Positions 39,429 through 50,087 of a DNA stretch of 64,000 nt are shown piece by piece; the first letter of the stretch is position 1; each line of letters opens with the position of its first letter. The DNA lies in contig NZ_LJHV01000002.1 of the NCBI RefSeq assembly GCF_001296025.1, forward strand, positions 434,001-498,000, read 5' to 3'. The stretch is from Porphyrobacter sp. AAP60. Its GTDB lineage: Bacteria > Pseudomonadota > Alphaproteobacteria > Sphingomonadales > Sphingomonadaceae. Below the pieces are notes generated by a model that ran no database searches, had not been told where the DNA came from, and saw only the letters and a list, made by a program, of their open reading frames with translations. The position numbers were made by a program, and so were the translations under genes.

Positions 39429-39444
39429 TGTTTCACGTGAAACA
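39429..39444. other. parS: parS centromere site (ParB binding)
   Basis: TGTTTCACGTGAAACA is a perfect 16-bp palindrome and matches the bacterial parS consensus at every position. ParB loads here and spreads, to recruit SMC and move the origin region with ParA. Neither parA nor parB is in the window. In most bacteria parS sites cluster near the replication origin, so this segment is probably origin-proximal. It lies in a 120-bp non-coding gap between convergent genes. Confidence 0.92.
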
Positions 39445-39469
39445 TTACGGCAAACGGGCAGGGATGGCC

Positions 39470-39700
39470 TCAGTCTTCAGGCGTCAGCAGCTTGTGGATG
39501 TGAACCACCACATACTTCATCTCGGCATCGTCAACTGTGCGCTGCGCCTGTGCGCGCCATGCCTCGACCGCGGCCTCATACGAACTGTAGACGCCGACAA
39601 CGTGGATGCTTTCCGGATCCTGGAACTCGATCGCGCGCGGATCGGTCACGCGTCCGCCCATCACGAGGTGGAGCCGCTGGGAGGGGGTGGTTTCTGCCAT
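39470..39700 (-). CDS. DUF4170-domain protein
   Basis: A 76-residue cytoplasmic protein that is nearly all one domain: RLHLVMGGRVTDPRAIEF, VVGVYSSYEAAVEAWRAQAQRTVDDAEMKYVVVHIHKLL. This matches DUF4170, a small alphaproteobacterial family with alternating strands and helices and no known role. No cofactor motif is visible. It converges with the greA-side genes across parS. Confidence 0.9.
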   Translation of the reverse strand: MAETTPSQRLHLVMGGRVTDPRAIEFQDPESIHVVGVYSSYEAAVEAWRAQAQRTVDDAEMKYVVVHIHKLLTPED

Positions 39701-39784
39701 GATACAAGCCCTTGGGGAGGAAGGATGGGCGCCCCCTTAACGCCTGCTGCGCCAAGGGCAAGCCTCCCTCCGCGAAAATGCCTG

Positions 39785-40309
39785 TCAGCGGTTGGTCTTG
39801 CGCTTGATATCGGCGACCACGCTATCGGCCTTCGCACGCGACTTTCGGGCCAGATCGCGCACCTGCGTGCTGGCCGTATCGGTGAGTTCACCGGCGCGGT
39901 TTTGCCCTGCGCGTGCGGCATCGGCAGCTTCGTCCATTGCCGTCATGATATAGCCGATCACAGCTTCGCCGAGCATGACGCCAATCCGCGAACCGCCGCG
40001 AGATGTTACCCCCTTCACGCTGGAGGACGCGGTTGAAGCAGCACCGCTAACCGCGTCGGTGGCGCTGTTCACCACGCGGCGGGCAACCTGCCGGCCGGGA
40101 CGGGTGAGCAGGCCGATGACAAGTCCTGCCGCTACCGCGCCACCGATCACGGTCAGCGGGTGGGCCTTGGTATATTCCACTGCCGCATCAGTTGCTTCAC
40201 GCGCCTGATCGGCGAGGGTGCGGTCGGCATTGCGGCGCTCAGCCGCGTCGATCCGGGCACGCAAGCTATCACGCTTGCTGTCGGCGGGGATGGGGGGCTG
40301 GTCGGTCAT
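39785..40309 (-). CDS. hypothetical protein of the DUF883-like membrane-stress cluster
   Basis: A 174-residue protein with Ala/Arg-rich amphipathic helices on both sides of one hydrophobic helix (HPLTVIGGAVAAGLVIGLL, about 52-70). The N-terminal part (RARIDAAERRNADRTLADQAREATDAAVEYTKAHPL) resembles the KEHPLxxxG hinge of DUF883/YqjD proteins. The rest (SGAASTASSSVKGV ... DSVVADIKRKTNR) looks like a long soluble tail. It overlaps the preceding gene by four bases and is the last of four coupled genes. Confidence 0.6.
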   Translation of the reverse strand: MTDQPPIPADSKRDSLRARIDAAERRNADRTLADQAREATDAAVEYTKAHPLTVIGGAVAAGLVIGLLTRPGRQVARRVVNSATDAVSGAASTASSSVKGVTSRGGSRIGVMLGEAVIGYIMTAMDEAADAARAGQNRAGELTDTASTQVRDLARKSRAKADSVVADIKRKTNR

Positions 40310-40674
40310 TCGGGGTCTCCTTCGGTCGCGGGGGAGGCAAGCGTGTTGCCGTCGTCGTCTCTGGCTAGGTCCTCGTCATCAGACCCGACGATTTCATCGA
40401 GCCAATCGAGGATGGGGCCGCGGGTAAACCACAGCACGATCACACCGACCAGCAGCGCCACCCAGCCTTTCTGGTCGCCAACCTGTTTGATCAGATCATC
40501 GGCTCCGGTGCGGATCCGCTGGCTGACGGTGCTAGTAACGCCTGACGATACCCGGCTTGTAATGCTCTGTTCGCTCAGGCTTTCGCGCAGCCGCTCGACG
40601 TCATCGACCAGAACTGCGCGGGCGGCATCGCGCAACGCGCGGTCTTCGATGAAGCGTTGGGGCAGACGGTTCAT
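40306..40674 (-). CDS. hypothetical membrane-associated protein
   Basis: A 122-residue protein with a helical N-terminal region (RFIEDRALRDAARAVLVDDVERLRESLSEQSITSRV), one transmembrane helix (WVALLVGVIVLWFTRGPIL) and an acidic C-terminal tail (GSDDEDLARDDD). No family was recognised. It overlaps both neighbours by four bases (ATGA arrangement), so the four genes from 39785 to 41776 are one translational unit. The tail is likely cytoplasmic. Confidence 0.6.
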   Translation of the reverse strand: MNRLPQRFIEDRALRDAARAVLVDDVERLRESLSEQSITSRVSSGVTSTVSQRIRTGADDLIKQVGDQKGWVALLVGVIVLWFTRGPILDWLDEIVGSDDEDLARDDDGNTLASPATEGDPE

Positions 40675-41117
40675 GGCGTATCATCCGATCCGAACATTGC
40701 GCCAACCTGCTTGCCACTGCCGATCGCGGAATAGACCAGCACGGCAACACCAATCAGCAGCACCCCGACCACAATCGCAATCGCGCCCCAGATTGTCACA
40801 TACGGGGCAAGCGCTATAACGACACCCACAGCCAGAGCGATCAGCGCGATGTGCAGCAGCACCAGTGCCAGAACCAATAGCACCAGCGATCTGCCAGCCA
40901 GTTTTCCCGCCAACTGTGCACGGGTTTTCTGAAAGGCGACCTCTGCTTCCGCGTAGAGGCGCGCATCTTCGACGAGTGCGCTTATGTCATCACGCAGTTC
41001 GGAAAAGCCGCTTTCGCCTTCGCCATCCATATTTTCCGGAAGCGCTGGTTCGCTTCCGGGAATTTCGGCAAGATCATCCAGCGGCCGCAGCGGGCCGGGT
41101 TCGTTGTTATCCATCAC
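40671..41117 (-). CDS. phage-holin-superfamily membrane protein (YqjE-like)
   Basis: A 148-residue protein with an acidic N-terminus, a helical stretch FSELRDDISALVEDARLYAEAEVAFQKTRA, and two long transmembrane helices (LVLLVLALVLLHIALIALAVGVVIAL and IWGAIAIVVGVLLIGVAVLVYSAI). This is the layout of the Phage_holin_3_6/YqjE family, which is chromosomal and not a lysis gene. Two ATGs start it (41117 and 41114). In enterobacteria yqjE follows yqjD; here a YqjD-like gene lies just upstream, which supports the call. Confidence 0.75.
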   Translation of the reverse strand: MMDNNEPGPLRPLDDLAEIPGSEPALPENMDGEGESGFSELRDDISALVEDARLYAEAEVAFQKTRAQLAGKLAGRSLVLLVLALVLLHIALIALAVGVVIALAPYVTIWGAIAIVVGVLLIGVAVLVYSAIGSGKQVGAMFGSDDTP

Positions 41118-41143
41118 GTATCCCTGCCAACGCCAGCCTGCGA

Positions 41144-43216
<2,073 letters not shown>

Positions 43217-43243
43217 ATAGCGTTATCCAGACAGGGGCGGAGG

Positions 43244-43774
43244 TTAACTTCCCGCTTCGGCCTCTGCATCGAAAAACCGTTCCATAGCTGCGAGCCCAGC
43301 CTTTGACAGGCGCACCAGCACCCGGCGGTTATCGTCAGCATCGTTTTCGCGCTGGATCAGGCCTTCATCGGCCAGCACACCCAGCCAACGCAGTCCGGTG
43401 GTGGCTGGAGATGCGGAACCGATGCACGCGCTTGATACAGAAACCGCCTTGCCTTCGGCGTGAGCGATGAACAGATCGAGCAGGATGTCCCAGGCAGGCT
43501 CTCCGAACAGGTCGGGATTGCCGAAAATAGCTGCCCGTTTGCGCCGCAATGCATATGCCTTGCGCGCCAGAGCAAGATGGGTGCAGGTACTGCGAGCGGC
43601 GCGCGGGGAAGGGCGGTCAATCACCGCGTCTTCACGCTCAGGCAGCAATGCCGCTTTTCGCAGGCGCAAGGCGATGGCCATCAATTCATCGGCGAGAGGA
43701 TCAAGCACTGCCTGTTGTTCTGCAAGGCTGCACTCTTGACGCGAATGCGCGGCATCGCCTGATATCTCGCCCAT
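43244..43774 (-). CDS. winged-helix DNA-binding protein, MarR-like
   Basis: A 176-residue protein. The first ~70 residues are helical and Leu/Arg-rich. The rest looks like a winged-helix fold: WDILLDLFIAHAEGKAVSVSSACIGSASPATTGLRWLGVLADEGLIQRENDADDNRRVLVRLSKAG. The recognition helix is SPATTGLRWLGVLADEG, and DDNRRVLVRLS is the wing. This matches a MarR-like type frequent in sphingomonads, of unknown target. It converges with eno with only 27 bp between stops. Confidence 0.8.
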   Translation of the reverse strand: MGEISGDAAHSRQECSLAEQQAVLDPLADELMAIALRLRKAALLPEREDAVIDRPSPRAARSTCTHLALARKAYALRRKRAAIFGNPDLFGEPAWDILLDLFIAHAEGKAVSVSSACIGSASPATTGLRWLGVLADEGLIQRENDADDNRRVLVRLSKAGLAAMERFFDAEAEAGS

Positions 43775-43914
43775 CCGTTCGCCTCCGGGTAATTCCCGGC
43801 CCTGTCAGGCCCTGTTGTTTCTCCGGGCAAACATAGGGTTAAATGCTTGGTCTGGCTTTACGGGTAAATACGGAGTGCGCTGTTTAAATGGGGGAAATCG
43901 GCACGGTGCAAAGA

Positions 43915-44082
43915 CTACAGGCGGCGCGCGCAGTCTAACCTGAGTTGCTGGATGGCTGCATCGAGATGGGCCGCTGCAATTCGAAATCCGGCCCCATCAA
44001 GGGCTGATAGCTGGTCTTCGAGAACGCCAATAATGGAAGCTACGCCATGGTCGCCCGGCGCGTCCGAAGTCTTGTGTTGCAC
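43915..44082 (-). CDS. short unannotated protein, GTG start
   Basis: A 55-codon frame that runs GTG to TAG and encodes an acidic-to-neutral helical protein: HGVASIIGVLEDQLSALDGAG, then FRIAAAHLDAAIQQLRLDC. The even spacing of Leu/Ala and lack of rare codons suggest a real helical-hairpin protein. GGAA lies eight bases before the GTG. No family is recognised with certainty. The rest of 43775-44264 (about 490 bp without a larger gene) shows only a TTTCGG...CCGAAA hairpin near 44205-44224, past ribH. Confidence 0.5.
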   Translation of the reverse strand: MQHKTSDAPGDHGVASIIGVLEDQLSALDGAGFRIAAAHLDAAIQQLRLDCARRL

Positions 44083-44264
44083 TGTGTGATTCCATTTTAT
44101 CTGTCAGGCTACCCACCCGCGCGACCTGCGGGCGATGACGGTAGTTGCTGATCCGTTATCGCGTTAATCCCTTATGGATATCTACAGAGGGAAACTACGT
44201 ATTTCGGACCCGGGCCCGAAATGGGACACAATGTTGCAACCAGAGCGAAGTGGCAGCTTTACTG

Positions 44265-44684
44265 TCAGCGGAACCGCTCTTGCAGAGCCATCAACGCGAG
44301 CGCGGCCTTGGCTGCCTCGCCGCCCTTGTCCTTCTGCGCCGGATCGGCCCGCACCAGCGCCTGCGCTTCGTTTTCGACTGTGAGGATACCGTTGCCGATG
44401 GCGATGCTGTCCATTGTCAGGGCCATGATCGCGCGCGCACTTTCGCCGGCCACGATTTCGAAATGATAGGTTTCGCCGCGGATCACGACGCCGATGGCGA
44501 CGAAGCCATCATATTGGTCACTTTCGGCAGCCAGAGCGATGGCGCCGGGGATTTCCAGCGCGCCGGGTACCGTCAATACCTCGACCTTATGCCCCGCCGC
44601 TTCGAGCGCGCCGCGGGCGCCCGCAATCAGCATATCGTTCAGGTGCGCATAGAATCGCGCTTCGACAATCAGGATACGGGCCAT
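44265..44684 (-). CDS. ribH: 6,7-dimethyl-8-ribityllumazine synthase
   Basis: Condenses 3,4-dihydroxy-2-butanone 4-phosphate with the pyrimidinedione in riboflavin synthesis. The 139-residue protein has [21 protein letters not shown], the ligand loop [15 protein letters not shown], and [21 protein letters not shown] with the catalytic His. It starts 4 bp after the ribB stop, so its product uses that of its neighbour. A short C-terminal [10 protein letters not shown] helix ends it. Confidence 0.95.
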   Translation of the reverse strand: MARILIVEARFYAHLNDMLIAGARGALEAAGHKVEVLTVPGALEIPGAIALAAESDQYDGFVAIGVVIRGETYHFEIVAGESARAIMALTMDSIAIGNGILTVENEAQALVRADPAQKDKGGEAAKAALALMALQERFR

Positions 44685-44688
44685 GGGG

Positions 44689-45936
44689 TTACTCCGGAAT
44701 GGGGTGGTGATCGGTGATGGTCAGGCCGAAGCCTTCGAGCGCAACCAGATCGGGACGGCTGTTCGATAACAGCACCATATCCGAAACGCCGAGATCGACG
44801 AGGATCTGCGAGCCGATGCCGATACTGCGCAATTCCTCGTCGCGGCTCCATTCGCCTGTGCCGACGCGGCCAGTCAGGATCACGATGACGCCTGAGCCAT
44901 GCACTCCGATAGCCTGCATCGCGCGTTGCAGCGTGCGCTTGCGTGCGCCCGGCGCACCCAAGACGTCATCGAAAACCGAGATCGGATGAACACGGGCGAG
45001 GGTAGGTTCGCCCGGCACGACGTGCCCCTTTTGCAAGACGTAAGCCTCGTTACCTTCCACCCGGTTACGATAGGTGATCATCCGCCACTGGCCACCATAA
45101 TCCGAGGTGAAGCTGCGTTCTCCCAAGCGTTCGACCAGATGATCGTTGCGCATCCGATAGGCGATCAGATCGCGGATCGTACCGATTTTCAGATCATGTT
45201 TGCGGGCGAATTTCACCAGATCGTCAAGCCGAGCCATAGTGCCATCATCGTTCATGATCTCGCAGATGACGCCCGAAGGATTGAGGCCGGCAAGCCGCGA
45301 AATATCGACCGCTGCCTCTGTGTGCCCGGCGCGCACAAGCGTGCCGCCGTCGCGCGCCATGAGCGGGAAGACGTGGCCAGGGGTTACGATATCATCGGCG
45401 CCCTTGGTTGAATCGATGGCGACAGAAACGGTGCGTGCCCGGTCAGCCGCGGAAATTCCAGTGGTAACGCCTTCCTTCGCCTCGATCGAAATCGTGAAGG
45501 CTGTCTGCATCGATTCCTTATTGTTGCGGCTCATCGGCTCAAGGCCAAGTTGGTCGACCCGCGCCTTGGCAAGCGCGAGGCAGATCAAGCCGCGCCCGTG
45601 GGTCGCCATGAAATTGATCGCCTGCGGGGTAGCCATCTGCGCAGGTATGATGAGATCGCCCTCGTTTTCGCGGTCCTCGTCATCGACCAGAATATACATT
45701 CGCCCGTTCCGGGCCTCGTCGATGATTTCCTCGATCGTAGCGAGGACGGGACGGTCGCTGTTGGCCTCGAGAAAGGCGTCGAGCTTGGCGAGGGTTTCAG
45801 CGGTCGGGTTCCAGGCGTCTTCAGCGCAGTCACGCAGAGTATTGGCGTGCAACCCTGCAGCGCGGGCCAACCCGGCCTTGGTCATTGTACCCGATGTGAC
45901 AAGTTCGCGAACGCGTGTGATGAGCGATGTGTTCAT
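44689..45936 (-). CDS. ribB: HTH-DHBP synthase fusion with degenerate GTP cyclohydrolase II domain
   Basis: A three-part protein of 415 residues. Residues 18-57 ([20 protein letters not shown], then [16 protein letters not shown]) form a lambda-repressor/XRE-like HTH. Residues about 65-265 are 3,4-dihydroxy-2-butanone-4-phosphate synthase, with DRENEGD (89-94) and HGRGLICL (113-120). The remainder resembles GTP cyclohydrolase II but lacks the zinc cysteines and is probably inactive in that step. The HTH plus a palindrome in its promoter suggest autoregulation. ATG at 45936 has no Shine-Dalgarno. Confidence 0.92.
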   Translation of the reverse strand: MNTSLITRVRELVTSGTMTKAGLARAAGLHANTLRDCAEDAWNPTAETLAKLDAFLEANSDRPVLATIEEIIDEARNGRMYILVDDEDRENEGDLIIPAQMATPQAINFMATHGRGLICLALAKARVDQLGLEPMSRNNKESMQTAFTISIEAKEGVTTGISAADRARTVSVAIDSTKGADDIVTPGHVFPLMARDGGTLVRAGHTEAAVDISRLAGLNPSGVICEIMNDDGTMARLDDLVKFARKHDLKIGTIRDLIAYRMRNDHLVERLGERSFTSDYGGQWRMITYRNRVEGNEAYVLQKGHVVPGEPTLARVHPISVFDDVLGAPGARKRTLQRAMQAIGVHGSGVIVILTGRVGTGEWSRDEELRSIGIGSQILVDLGVSDMVLLSNSRPDLVALEGFGLTITDHHPIPE

Positions 45937-45945
45937 GCGCGCCAG

Positions 45946-45974
45946 ATATCACACCGCAATGTGATTGCAAGCAA
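45946..45974 (-). promoter_or_regulatory. ribB promoter with overlapping inverted-repeat operator
   Basis: TTGCTT (45969-45974) and TGATAT (45946-45951), spaced 17 bp, make a sigma-70 promoter. Within it, ATCACA (45948-45953) and TGTGAT (45960-45965) form a perfect inverted repeat with a 6-bp gap, overlapping the -10 box. The start of transcription would fall near 45939, only a few bases before the ribB ATG, which predicts a nearly leaderless mRNA. The likely ligand is a repressor, possibly the HTH domain of RibB itself. Confidence 0.6.
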
Positions 45975-46060
45975 CAGGCGCATGGCAAAATTGATACCGG
46001 CAATGCTAAGCAGGGCGCCTACGCCCAAGCGGGTGTTTTAGATCGTCTAATGTGAAAGGG

Positions 46061-46136
<76 letters not shown>

Positions 46137-46255
46137 ATTCCGAACTGGTCGGAGATGCGAATTGGGGTGGCAAGGCCGTAACCCGATTCGCGTGAGGCGC
46201 TGCATTTAGCGTGTCACAGCTTGTTGGCAAGGGGCTAATCGCGTGCGGGTTCTGA

Positions 46256-47389
46256 TCAGCTGGAGAAGCCGCGTCGCGGCGCTTTGCTGTTCCAGCGGTT
46301 CACCATCATCAGCAGGCCGATGCAGATCATGTTGGTCATCATGGATGATCCGCCGTGGCTCATCCATGGTAAAGGGATGCCCTTGGCGGGCGCCATGCCC
46401 ATTACCATCAGCAGGTTGATGGCGATATAGAAGAAGATCGTTGCCGTCGCGCCGGCAGCCAACAGCGCGCAGAACCGGTCTTGCGATTGGCTCGACACCT
46501 TCCACCCCCAGCGCAGGATCAATGTGTACATCGCCAAAACGAATATGCCGCCAACCAGACCCCATTCCTCGGCCATGGTGGCGAAGACGAAATCTGTATG
46601 GGGTTCCGGCAGATAGTTGAGATGGCTCTGTGTGCCGTTATTGAATCCCTTGCCGAATATCCCACCCGATCCGATCGCAATCTTGGATTGGGCAATGTGG
46701 TATCCTGCCCCCAACGGATCACTTTCCGGATCGAGAAACGTAGTCACGCGCGCACGTTGGTAATCGTGGAGGGCGAAGAAATAGACCAGCGGTGTCGCGG
46801 CCACAGCGGTGCCACCCGCCAGCAGGAACCACCATAGCGGCAGTCCCGCAAGGAACATCACCACCACGCCGCCAAACGCGATGGCAACCGATGTGCCGAG
46901 ATCAGGCTGCAACAGCACAAGGCCAATTGGCAGTGCGATAAGCATCCCCGAAGGGACCAGTGAACGCCACGTGCCAACCAGCCCCAGCGGCAGGGTTTCG
47001 TAAAAGCGTGCCATCGCCAGCACAACTGCGGGCTTCATCAATTCCGATGGCTGAATGCGGATCGGCCCGAATTCAAGCCAGCGCTGGCTCCCGCCCTTGA
47101 CCGCGCCGACCACCTCGACGCCGAGCAGCAGCAGCAGGACCCCCACATAGGCGGGATAGGTCAGCAACCTTACTGCATCACGTGGCATAGCAGCGATCAC
47201 GCCGGTCATCACCGCAAACACCAGAAAGCGAATGAAGTGGGAGGCCGCAAAGGGATGCATGGCGCCGCCGCCAGCGGAATAGAGCACTAGTCCGCCGAAC
47301 GATGTCAGCAGCACCAGCGGGATCAGCATTTCCCAAGGCTGCCGGGCAATCGGCTCCGGAACGATACCAAGCGGGCCGATCGCGCTCAC
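46256..47389 (-). CDS. rodA: rod-shape peptidoglycan polymerase RodA
   Basis: A SEDS-family glycosyltransferase that polymerises glycan strands for lateral wall growth with PBP2. The 377-residue protein has about ten membrane helices. SEDS hallmarks are present: GSQRWLEFGPIRIQPSELMKPAVVLAMA, LLQPDLGTS, the large periplasmic loop YQRARVTTFLDPESDPLGAGYHIAQSKIAIGSGG with FGKG, HTDFVFATMAEEWG and the C-terminal PLPWMSHGGSSMM. Its start overlaps the mrdA stop by four bases. Confidence 0.96.
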   Translation of the reverse strand: MSAIGPLGIVPEPIARQPWEMLIPLVLLTSFGGLVLYSAGGGAMHPFAASHFIRFLVFAVMTGVIAAMPRDAVRLLTYPAYVGVLLLLLGVEVVGAVKGGSQRWLEFGPIRIQPSELMKPAVVLAMARFYETLPLGLVGTWRSLVPSGMLIALPIGLVLLQPDLGTSVAIAFGGVVVMFLAGLPLWWFLLAGGTAVAATPLVYFFALHDYQRARVTTFLDPESDPLGAGYHIAQSKIAIGSGGIFGKGFNNGTQSHLNYLPEPHTDFVFATMAEEWGLVGGIFVLAMYTLILRWGWKVSSQSQDRFCALLAAGATATIFFYIAINLLMVMGMAPAKGIPLPWMSHGGSSMMTNMICIGLLMMVNRWNSKAPRRGFSS

Positions 47390-49530
47390 TGGCTTGTCTC
47401 CGGGGTTGGGGGCGGGGCGGCAACTGGCGATGGCGTGGGCGCTGTCTCAGCGGGGACAGCTGGCGGCGCCGCGCGCGGAGGGGCCGACGGGTTTGCTTCG
47501 GGGCGGGGCGCAATCGCTTCGGTCGCGATCGATTCGGTCTGGGTGGCCGCCGCGCGCGCTTCCGCCTCGACGCGGTCAAAGATTTCCTCTTCACGGCGCG
47601 GTGCCCGACTGACCGTTGCGCCGCGCGCAGCAGCATAGGCGGAATAGCGCGCATCCAGCCGTTGCTGTGCAGTGCCGCCCCACTGCTTTTCCAACGCGCC
47701 GAGAGCTTCGAGCCCCTTCGCGGGATTGAACATGAAAGTCATCACATCGCGCGCAATCGGATAGGCCGCGCCCGATCCGCCGCCATGTTCGATAACCACT
47801 GCACCAGCATAGCGAGGGTTGTCATAGGGGGCGAAGAAGATGAAAAGGCCGTGGTCACGGTACTTCCATGGCCCGGTTTTTCCGTTCGATATGCTGAGCG
47901 ATACGACCTGAGCGGTGCCGGTCTTGCCAGCCATCTGGATGCCATCAACAGGCAAGCGCGCGCGGCCCGCCGTACCGGGGCCGTTGACGACATCGCTCAT
48001 CGCCTGGCGAACATATTCCACCTGATCGGTCGGAAAATCGATTTTGTCGAAACCCTGCGGCTTGGTGTTCAGCGTCAGTCGCGGCATCACATGACGGCCC
48101 GTGGCCAGGCGCGATGCCATCACAGCCAACTGCAACGGGCTCGAGAGCATGTAGCCCTGGCCGATAGTGGCATTGACCGTATCGAAGGTCTGCCATTCGC
48201 GGCCCCACTTTGCCATTTTCCATGCCGGATCGGGCACTGTGCCATAAAACTGACTGGTGACGGGCAATGGAAACTCCTGCCCCATCCCGCATCGTCGGGC
48301 CATCGCCGCAATCGGGTCCATGCCGACACGTTGGGCCATGGCATAAAAATAGACGTCGCAGCTCTGATAGATGCCCTTGGCCATGTCGACCGCGCCGTGG
48401 CCGCGCCGGTTCCAGCAGCCGAACACACGATTGCCAACGCGCAGACCGCCGCCGCAAAATACTGTCTCGCCTGGATCAACACCCGCTTGCATCAGCGCCA
48501 TCGACACCATCGGCTTGACGGTCGACCCCGGTGGATAAAGGCCTTTCAGCACCTTGTTGCGCAGCGGCACGCGGTCATCCTCGCGCAGCATGGCATATTC
48601 GACCCCGCCGATTCCGTCAGAGAAGGAATTGGGATCAAAGCTGGGCATTGATGCCATGCACATGAGATCGCCCGAACGGCAGTCCATCACCACCACCGAT
48701 CCGCTTTCCAGTCCGATGCGGCGTGCAGCATAATCCTGCAACGGTCCATCGATGGTCAGCCGGACAGGCGCGCCCTGAATGTCCTCGCGCGTTTCAAGGT
48801 CGCGTACGATCCGGCCACTCGCGGTCACTTCGACCCGCCGGGCTCCGGGGACACCGCGCAGTTCCTTTTCGAATTGCTTTTCCAGCCCGTCTTTTCCGAT
48901 CTTGTATCCCGGTGTGATCAGGATCGGATTGGGGTCTTTTTCATATTCTTCGGCGGATGCCGGGCCGACGTAGCCGATCAGGTGGCCGACGCTGGAGGCA
49001 GTAGGGTAGAAACGCGAAAAGCCCCGCTGGGGTACGACGCCTGGAAGATCGGGCAAGCGCACGCTCAATGAAGCGAATTGTTCATAGTTCAGTCCGCTGG
49101 CGACTTCTACAGGGGCGAAACCGCGCGACGTTGCGACCTTATCCTTGATGTCGGCAATCCGGCTTGGCGCAAGCGAAAGCAATTCGCCCAGCTGATCGAT
49201 GGTGGCATCAGGATTGCGCAATCGTTCGGGAATCAGATCGACGCGGAAATCGGCGCGGTTTGATGCCAGCGGCGCGCCGTCGCGATCAAGGATCCAACCC
49301 CGGCGCGGCGGAATCAACGTCAGATTGACGCGATTGCTTTCGGATTCCAGCCGGTACTTTTCGTTTTGCGTCACCGCCAGATAACCAAGCCGCAGCGCCA
49401 GCAGCACCCCGATCCCGCCCTGCACCGCGCCAATGACCACAGCCCGCCGATCGAAACTGCTGCGCAGGATCGAGGCGTTGATAACTCGTGAAGGGCGCTG
49501 CGGCCCATCGCGCAAAAACGGAATTTTCAT
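47386..49530 (-). CDS. mrdA: penicillin-binding protein 2
   Basis: The transpeptidase partner of RodA, 714 residues and anchored by an N-terminal helix near residues 30-52. The dimerisation/pedestal domain spans roughly 70-250 (LTLIPPRRGWILDRDG). The catalytic domain has SxxK in PPGSTVKPM and KTG in QMAGKTGTAQ. Beyond ~640 an Ala/Pro-rich tail (RPEANPSAPPRAAPPAVPAE) extends further than in enterobacterial PBP2. Stop/start overlaps link it to mreD and rodA. Confidence 0.96.
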   Translation of the reverse strand: MKIPFLRDGPQRPSRVINASILRSSFDRRAVVIGAVQGGIGVLLALRLGYLAVTQNEKYRLESESNRVNLTLIPPRRGWILDRDGAPLASNRADFRVDLIPERLRNPDATIDQLGELLSLAPSRIADIKDKVATSRGFAPVEVASGLNYEQFASLSVRLPDLPGVVPQRGFSRFYPTASSVGHLIGYVGPASAEEYEKDPNPILITPGYKIGKDGLEKQFEKELRGVPGARRVEVTASGRIVRDLETREDIQGAPVRLTIDGPLQDYAARRIGLESGSVVVMDCRSGDLMCMASMPSFDPNSFSDGIGGVEYAMLREDDRVPLRNKVLKGLYPPGSTVKPMVSMALMQAGVDPGETVFCGGGLRVGNRVFGCWNRRGHGAVDMAKGIYQSCDVYFYAMAQRVGMDPIAAMARRCGMGQEFPLPVTSQFYGTVPDPAWKMAKWGREWQTFDTVNATIGQGYMLSSPLQLAVMASRLATGRHVMPRLTLNTKPQGFDKIDFPTDQVEYVRQAMSDVVNGPGTAGRARLPVDGIQMAGKTGTAQVVSLSISNGKTGPWKYRDHGLFIFFAPYDNPRYAGAVVIEHGGGSGAAYPIARDVMTFMFNPAKGLEALGALEKQWGGTAQQRLDARYSAYAAARGATVSRAPRREEEIFDRVEAEARAAATQTESIATEAIAPRPEANPSAPPRAAPPAVPAETAPTPSPVAAPPPTPETSQ

Positions 49531-50087
49531 CAGTTGATGACCCGCGCCCGCGCAAGCCTGAAGCGATCAAGACTGGCGACCATACGCGCCATTATCGGAT
49601 AGAGCAGGATCGACAGCAAGGCCTGCGGTAAGGCCACCAACAGCATTTCCCGTGTGAAGGGCGCACCTGAAACCAGCAGCATCGCCAGCCAGTAGGCAAG
49701 GGCGATTGTGCCGGCGGTAAACCAGTCCTGCCAGAACCCGCGCCAGGGGAAACGGTTTTCGATCACTTCGATGGCGATCAGAGCGAGTGACCACAGCAGG
49801 ATTGCGCTGCCAAAAGGTTGGCCGCTGAACAGATCATCAAACGCGCCAAGCGGGCCACCGGCCCACAACGGCAGGAGACCGGGACGCACCAACCGCCAGC
49901 CCAGAAGCATCAGAAAAGCCAGCGACGGCAAAAGCGGCATCATGTCCGCCACCAGCAGAACCGGTAGGATCGACGCCAGCATGATCGAGACATATGGAAC
50001 GCTGCGCACCCGCCACGGATCCGGCGCACGGTTTATCCGCTTGCCGTAAATGTCCGAGCGGGCGCGAGAGTCCAGCCGCTCCATCAC
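49530..50087 (-). CDS. mreD: rod shape-determining protein MreD
   Basis: A 185-residue inner-membrane component of the elongasome with five or six helices, including VSIMLASILPVLLVADMMPLLPSLAFLMLL and AILLWSLALIAIEVIENRF. The family is weakly conserved; the call rests on topology, length and position between mreC and mrdA. It overlaps mreC's stop by four bases and shares one base with the mrdA start. ATGs at 50087 and 50084 are both possible. Confidence 0.88.
   Translation of the reverse strand: MMERLDSRARSDIYGKRINRAPDPWRVRSVPYVSIMLASILPVLLVADMMPLLPSLAFLMLLGWRLVRPGLLPLWAGGPLGAFDDLFSGQPFGSAILLWSLALIAIEVIENRFPWRGFWQDWFTAGTIALAYWLAMLLVSGAPFTREMLLVALPQALLSILLYPIMARMVASLDRFRLARARVIN

Noticed and set aside
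40671..41117. Phage holin gene as evidence for a prophage
   Set aside because: The family is a chromosomal YqjE-like membrane protein. No capsid, integrase or lysis genes are near.
45937..46060. FMN riboswitch upstream of ribB
   Set aside because: No conserved RFN core was seen, and the predicted transcript start is just a few bases from the ATG, leaving no room for it.
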